Below are positions 5,446 to 7,180 of a stretch of 7,180 nucleotides of DNA, in pieces (position 1 is the first letter of the stretch; each line of letters opens with the position of its first letter). This DNA comes from Acidobacteriota bacterium (lineage in GTDB: Bacteria > Acidobacteriota > Terriglobia > Terriglobales > Acidobacteriaceae), in contig JAEZPW010000151.1 in assembly GCA_023441255.1 (NCBI GenBank), forward strand, positions 1-7,180, given 5' to 3'. The notes beneath the pieces were generated by a model, which was given only the letters and a program-made list of their open reading frames with translations, did not search any database and was not told where the DNA came from. The position numbers were made by a program, and so were the translations under genes.

Positions 5446-6477
5446 CTACTTCGCGCCGACCGCTTTCGCTGCGTAGCGCTTCGCCATTTCTTCCAACGAG
5501 ACCGGCTCGTAATCGCCTGCGTGGCCGGCCTGGCCGAATTCGGTCATACGCTGGGCAACAACCTTCTTCATGGCCTCGCGCGCCGGCTTCATGTAGTCAC
5601 GCGGATCGAACTTCTCTGGTGTCTCAAAGAAGACCTTGCGGATTGCGCCGGTGATGGCCAGGCGGTTGTCCGTATCCACGTTGATCTTGCGCACGCCGTT
5701 CTTGATTCCGAGCTGGATCTCTTCGATCGGCACGCCCCACGTCGGCTTCAACTTGCCGCCGAACTGGTTGATGATGTCCTGCAGGTCCTTTGGAACGCTC
5801 GAGGATCCATGCATTACCAGGTGCACATTCGGGAGCTTCTGGTGGATTTTGATAAGAACATCCATCTTGAGCACTTCGCCGTCGGGCTTCTTGGTGAATT
5901 TATACGCGCCGTGACTGGTGCCGATGGCGATGGCCAGGGCGTCGACGCCGGTCCTCTCGACGAACTCGACTGCCTGGTCCGGGTCCGTCACATGCTCCAG
6001 GCCGCTGCCGCCCGCGCCATGTCCGTCCTCGATACCGCCCAGAACGCCTATCTCGCCTTCCACCGACACGCCTTTCGCGTGCGCCATCTCAACCACGCGC
6101 TTCGTGACTTCAACATTCTGCTCGAACGTGGCAGGGGTCTTGCCGTCCGGCAACAGCGAGCCGTCCATCATCACCGAGGTGAATCCCAACTTCACGGCCG
6201 ACTCGCACGTCTCGAAGCCATTGCCATGGTCGAGGTGCAGCACCATCGGAATTTCCGGATAGAGTTCGGCGGCCGCCAGCATCAGGTGGTACAGGAACTT
6301 GTCTTGCGAGTAGGCGCGCGCGCCGCGGCTGGCCTGTACGATCACGGGCGACTTGGTTTCGCGCGCCGCTTCCATAATCGACTGGATCTGCTCCATGTTG
6401 TTGACGTTGAAAGCGCCAACGCCATACTGCTTCTTAGCTGCTTCGTCCAGCAGTTGCCGCATCGAGACTAATGGCAT
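5446..6477 (-). CDS. fba: Class II fructose-bisphosphate aldolase (class IIB / CbbA-like subtype)
   Basis: This zinc enzyme reversibly cleaves fructose 1,6-bisphosphate into dihydroxyacetone phosphate and glyceraldehyde 3-phosphate in glycolysis and gluconeogenesis. The 343-residue length and the inserts match the subtype typified by CbbA (347 or so residues). Seen in order: GVGAFNVNNMEQIQ (19-32), VLHLDHGNGFETC (79-91) with catalytic D83 and zinc ligand H84, SVMMDGSLLP (101-110), VEGEIGVLGG (139-148), AIGTSHGAYKF (184-194) with zinc ligand H189, LVMHGSSSVP (220-229) with zinc ligand H223, and GVRKINVDTDNRLA for the phosphate. All metal and catalytic residues are present. The start has AAGGAG at 6487-6492, 9 bases upstream. 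It is transcribed away from a LacD-type class I aldolase, giving two non-homologous enzymes that may serve the same step. Confidence 0.95.
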   Translation of the reverse strand: MPLVSMRQLLDEAAKKQYGVGAFNVNNMEQIQSIMEAARETKSPVIVQASRGARAYSQDKFLYHLMLAAAELYPEIPMVLHLDHGNGFETCESAVKLGFTSVMMDGSLLPDGKTPATFEQNVEVTKRVVEMAHAKGVSVEGEIGVLGGIEDGHGAGGSGLEHVTDPDQAVEFVERTGVDALAIAIGTSHGAYKFTKKPDGEVLKMDVLIKIHQKLPNVHLVMHGSSSVPKDLQDIINQFGGKLKPTWGVPIEEIQLGIKNGVRKINVDTDNRLAITGAIRKVFFETPEKFDPRDYMKPAREAMKKVVAQRMTEFGQAGHAGDYEPVSLEEMAKRYAAKAVGAK

Positions 6478-6600
6478 ATATGTATGCTCCTTGCCGATAT
6501 CAAATTGTCACTTCCATGATAATTGGCAAACCTTAGTTCGTGGACAGAATCTCATATTAGTCCTGAAGTATCAGGGAATGCGCTTACTTCGGAAGTGTCA
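6478..6600. other. Upstream region of the class II aldolase gene, no gene seen
   Basis: This is the fba-proximal part of the 351-base divergent gap. Apart from the ribosome binding site at 6487-6492 it is locally more AT-rich than its surroundings (for example 6496-6530 and 6551-6557), as expected for a promoter region. No convincing paired -35 and -10 boxes can be assigned: a minus-strand TTGCCA at 6529-6524 has no good partner at the normal 16-18 base distance. No tRNA, small RNA or small gene is supported. Confidence 0.4.
6487..6492 (-). promoter_or_regulatory. Ribosome binding site of fba
   Basis: AAGGAG on the minus strand lies 9 bases before the ATG (6477-6475) of the aldolase gene and supports that start. 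Confidence 0.75.
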
Positions 6601-6623
6601 GAGCTGCACGACTCCCGAAAAAG

Positions 6624-6685
6624 GCATTCTTTGAAAGGGCACGCCTTTCACAGGCTGCGGGAAATGCATTCTTTGAAAGGGCACG
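6624..6685 (+). repeat. 20-base perfect direct repeat, two copies 42 bases apart
   Basis: GCATTCTTTGAAAGGGCACG occurs exactly at 6624-6643 and again at 6666-6685. After the first copy the sequence folds as TGAAAGG (6632-6638), loop GCACG, CCTTTCA (6644-6650). After the second copy the GGGCACG becomes the left arm of a larger hairpin. The two copies therefore share a 5' block and then diverge, as seen when members of a repeat family insert beside one another or duplicate partially. Confidence 0.85.
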
Positions 6686-6758
6686 GCTTCAGCCGTGCCG
6701 CCCATCGTCGCGCAATGCTCGGCGGCTCTTAGCCGCTGAGGTAAGCCCTTCAGGGCCC
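6680..6758. repeat. Three successive small hairpins with TTCA or CTT loops (REP-like cassette)
   Basis: Hairpin 1 is GGCACGGC (6680-6687), loop TTCA, GCCGTGCC (6692-6699), an 8-bp perfect GC-rich stem. Hairpin 2 is GCGGCT (6722-6727), loop CTT, AGCCGC (6731-6736). Hairpin 3 is GCCC (6745-6748), loop TTCA, GGGC (6753-6756). None has a following T-run, so they do not look like intrinsic terminators, and no coding sequence is present. The regular series of short stems with similar loops points to a dispersed palindromic repeat unit. I associate ACGGCTTCAGCCGT-type strings with acidobacterial genomes, which remains unverified. Confidence 0.75.
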
Positions 6759-6814
6759 ACAAGCTTTTGCACGTATCATCTCGTGCCCTCGGTCGTGCAT
6801 CTCACCAGCCTTTC

Positions 6815-6823
6815 AGGAGGAGA
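6815..6823 (+). promoter_or_regulatory. Strong ribosome binding site of the LacD-type aldolase gene
   Basis: AGGAGGAGA ends just before the ATG at 6829; the core AGGAGG (6815-6820) is 8 bases from the start codon, an ideal distance. It fixes the start of the gene, which is otherwise cut by the window end. Confidence 0.88.
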
Positions 6824-6828
6824 ATCGC

Positions 6829-7180
6829 ATGAAGCTCACACCCGGAAAACTCGCCGGTCTCAAAGCCGTCTCTGACAAGCGCGGAGTGATCGCCGCGGCA
6901 GCGATGGACCAGCGCGGATCGTTAAGAAAAGCCCTCGGCGCGAACGCAGGCGACAAAGAACTCGAGGCCTTCAAGACCGCCGTTTCCGAAATCCTCACCC
7001 AGCACGCCAGTGCCATACTGCTCGATCCAGAGTGGGGCCTGCCCGCTGCCAGAGCCCGTTCCAAGAACTCCGGCCTCCTGCTCGCATACGAAAAGACCGG
7101 CTACGACAAGACCGGTCCGGGCCGGCTACCTGACCTGCTCGACCACTGGTCCGTGCGCCGCCTGAAGGAAGCTGGCGCCG
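6829..7180 (+). CDS. Tagatose 1,6-diphosphate aldolase family protein (LacD-type class I aldolase), 5' part
   Basis: The frame is open from ATG 6829 to the window end, giving 117 codons of a protein that is usually about 320-340 residues. Recognisable LacD-family sequence runs throughout: LTPGKLAGLKAVSDKRGVIA (3-22), AMDQRGSLRKAL (25-36) with D27, ASAILLDPEWGLPAAR (60-75) with D66, LLLAYEKTGYD (83-93) and GRLPDLLDHWSVRRLKEAGA (98-117). Class I members form a Schiff base through a lysine that lies beyond the window, so catalysis cannot be confirmed. LacD acts on D-tagatose 1,6-bisphosphate in lactose/galactose breakdown and also accepts fructose 1,6-bisphosphate. With no lacA-D cluster visible and fba opposite, a role as an alternative fructose-bisphosphate aldolase is as likely as tagatose metabolism. 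Start is supported by AGGAGGAGA at 6815-6823. Confidence 0.87.
   Translation, partial: MKLTPGKLAGLKAVSDKRGVIAAAAMDQRGSLRKALGANAGDKELEAFKTAVSEILTQHASAILLDPEWGLPAARARSKNSGLLLAYEKTGYDKTGPGRLPDLLDHWSVRRLKEAGA

Noticed and set aside
5380..6471. Long plus-strand open frame antisense to the class II aldolase gene, longer than the aldolase itself
   Set aside because: It mirrors the aldolase gene codon for codon, has His/Arg/Leu-rich composition, no family resemblance and no ribosome binding site. Such frames arise commonly opposite GC-rich genes.
6478..6560. Sigma-70 promoter for fba with TTGCCA as the -35 box
   Set aside because: No acceptable -10 hexamer lies 16-18 bases away; the nearest AT-rich candidate (TGATAT) is about 21 bases off.
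6680..6699. Hairpin as an intrinsic terminator or operator
   Set aside because: No T-run follows on either strand, and similar small hairpins follow in series, which fits a repeat family better.
6523..6732. Short plus-strand frame spanning the direct repeat and hairpins
   Set aside because: It reads through palindromic repeat sequence, with duplicated peptide blocks produced by the DNA repeat, and has no ribosome binding site; it is best explained as non-coding repeat.

Overview
The window reads as ordinary chromosomal DNA from a moderately GC-rich bacterium, most likely an acidobacterium (Acidobacteriota, Terriglobia-like). That assignment is inference. It rests on the gene content (an Amidase_3 protein with a stalk-like N-terminus next to a GerMN protein, murI and rph; a LacD-type aldolase opposite a class IIB aldolase) and on the style of the intergenic repeats, which I associate with that phylum. 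No database search was possible. There are no tRNA, rRNA, CRISPR, phage or transposase signatures.

Left block (1-3589, plus strand): the 3' part of a DUF1015-family gene runs directly into a secreted N-acetylmuramoyl-L-alanine amidase, which overlaps by 4 bases (ATGA) a membrane-anchored GerMN-domain protein, followed 21 bases later by glutamate racemase (murI). Three of the four genes concern the cell wall: MurI supplies D-glutamate for peptidoglycan, the amidase cuts it, and the GerMN protein probably works beside the amidase in the envelope. A 195-base gap of short tandem-like repeats separates murI from rph (RNase PH, 3785-4510), whose start codon lies almost directly on the repeat tract.

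Middle (4511-5445): rph converges on a minus-strand gene for a small secreted protein of unknown function (4721-5287). The gap between them holds an inverted-repeat element with 11-base perfect ends (4579-4666). A stem followed by a T-run (5364-5406) is the probable terminator of the next minus-strand gene.

Right block (5446-7180): a class II fructose-bisphosphate aldolase (minus strand) is transcribed away from a LacD-type class I aldolase (plus strand, cut by the window end). The 351-base region between them carries a 20-base perfect direct repeat and three successive small hairpins with TTCA or CTT loops, which look like a dispersed repeat family.

The most useful observations are the gerM-murI-rph neighbourhood, which echoes the Bacillus racE-gerM-rph cluster; three unrelated kinds of intergenic repeat in 7 kb; the divergent pair of non-homologous aldolases; and an amidase with altered motif surroundings. 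I see no convincing evidence of a wholly new system here.
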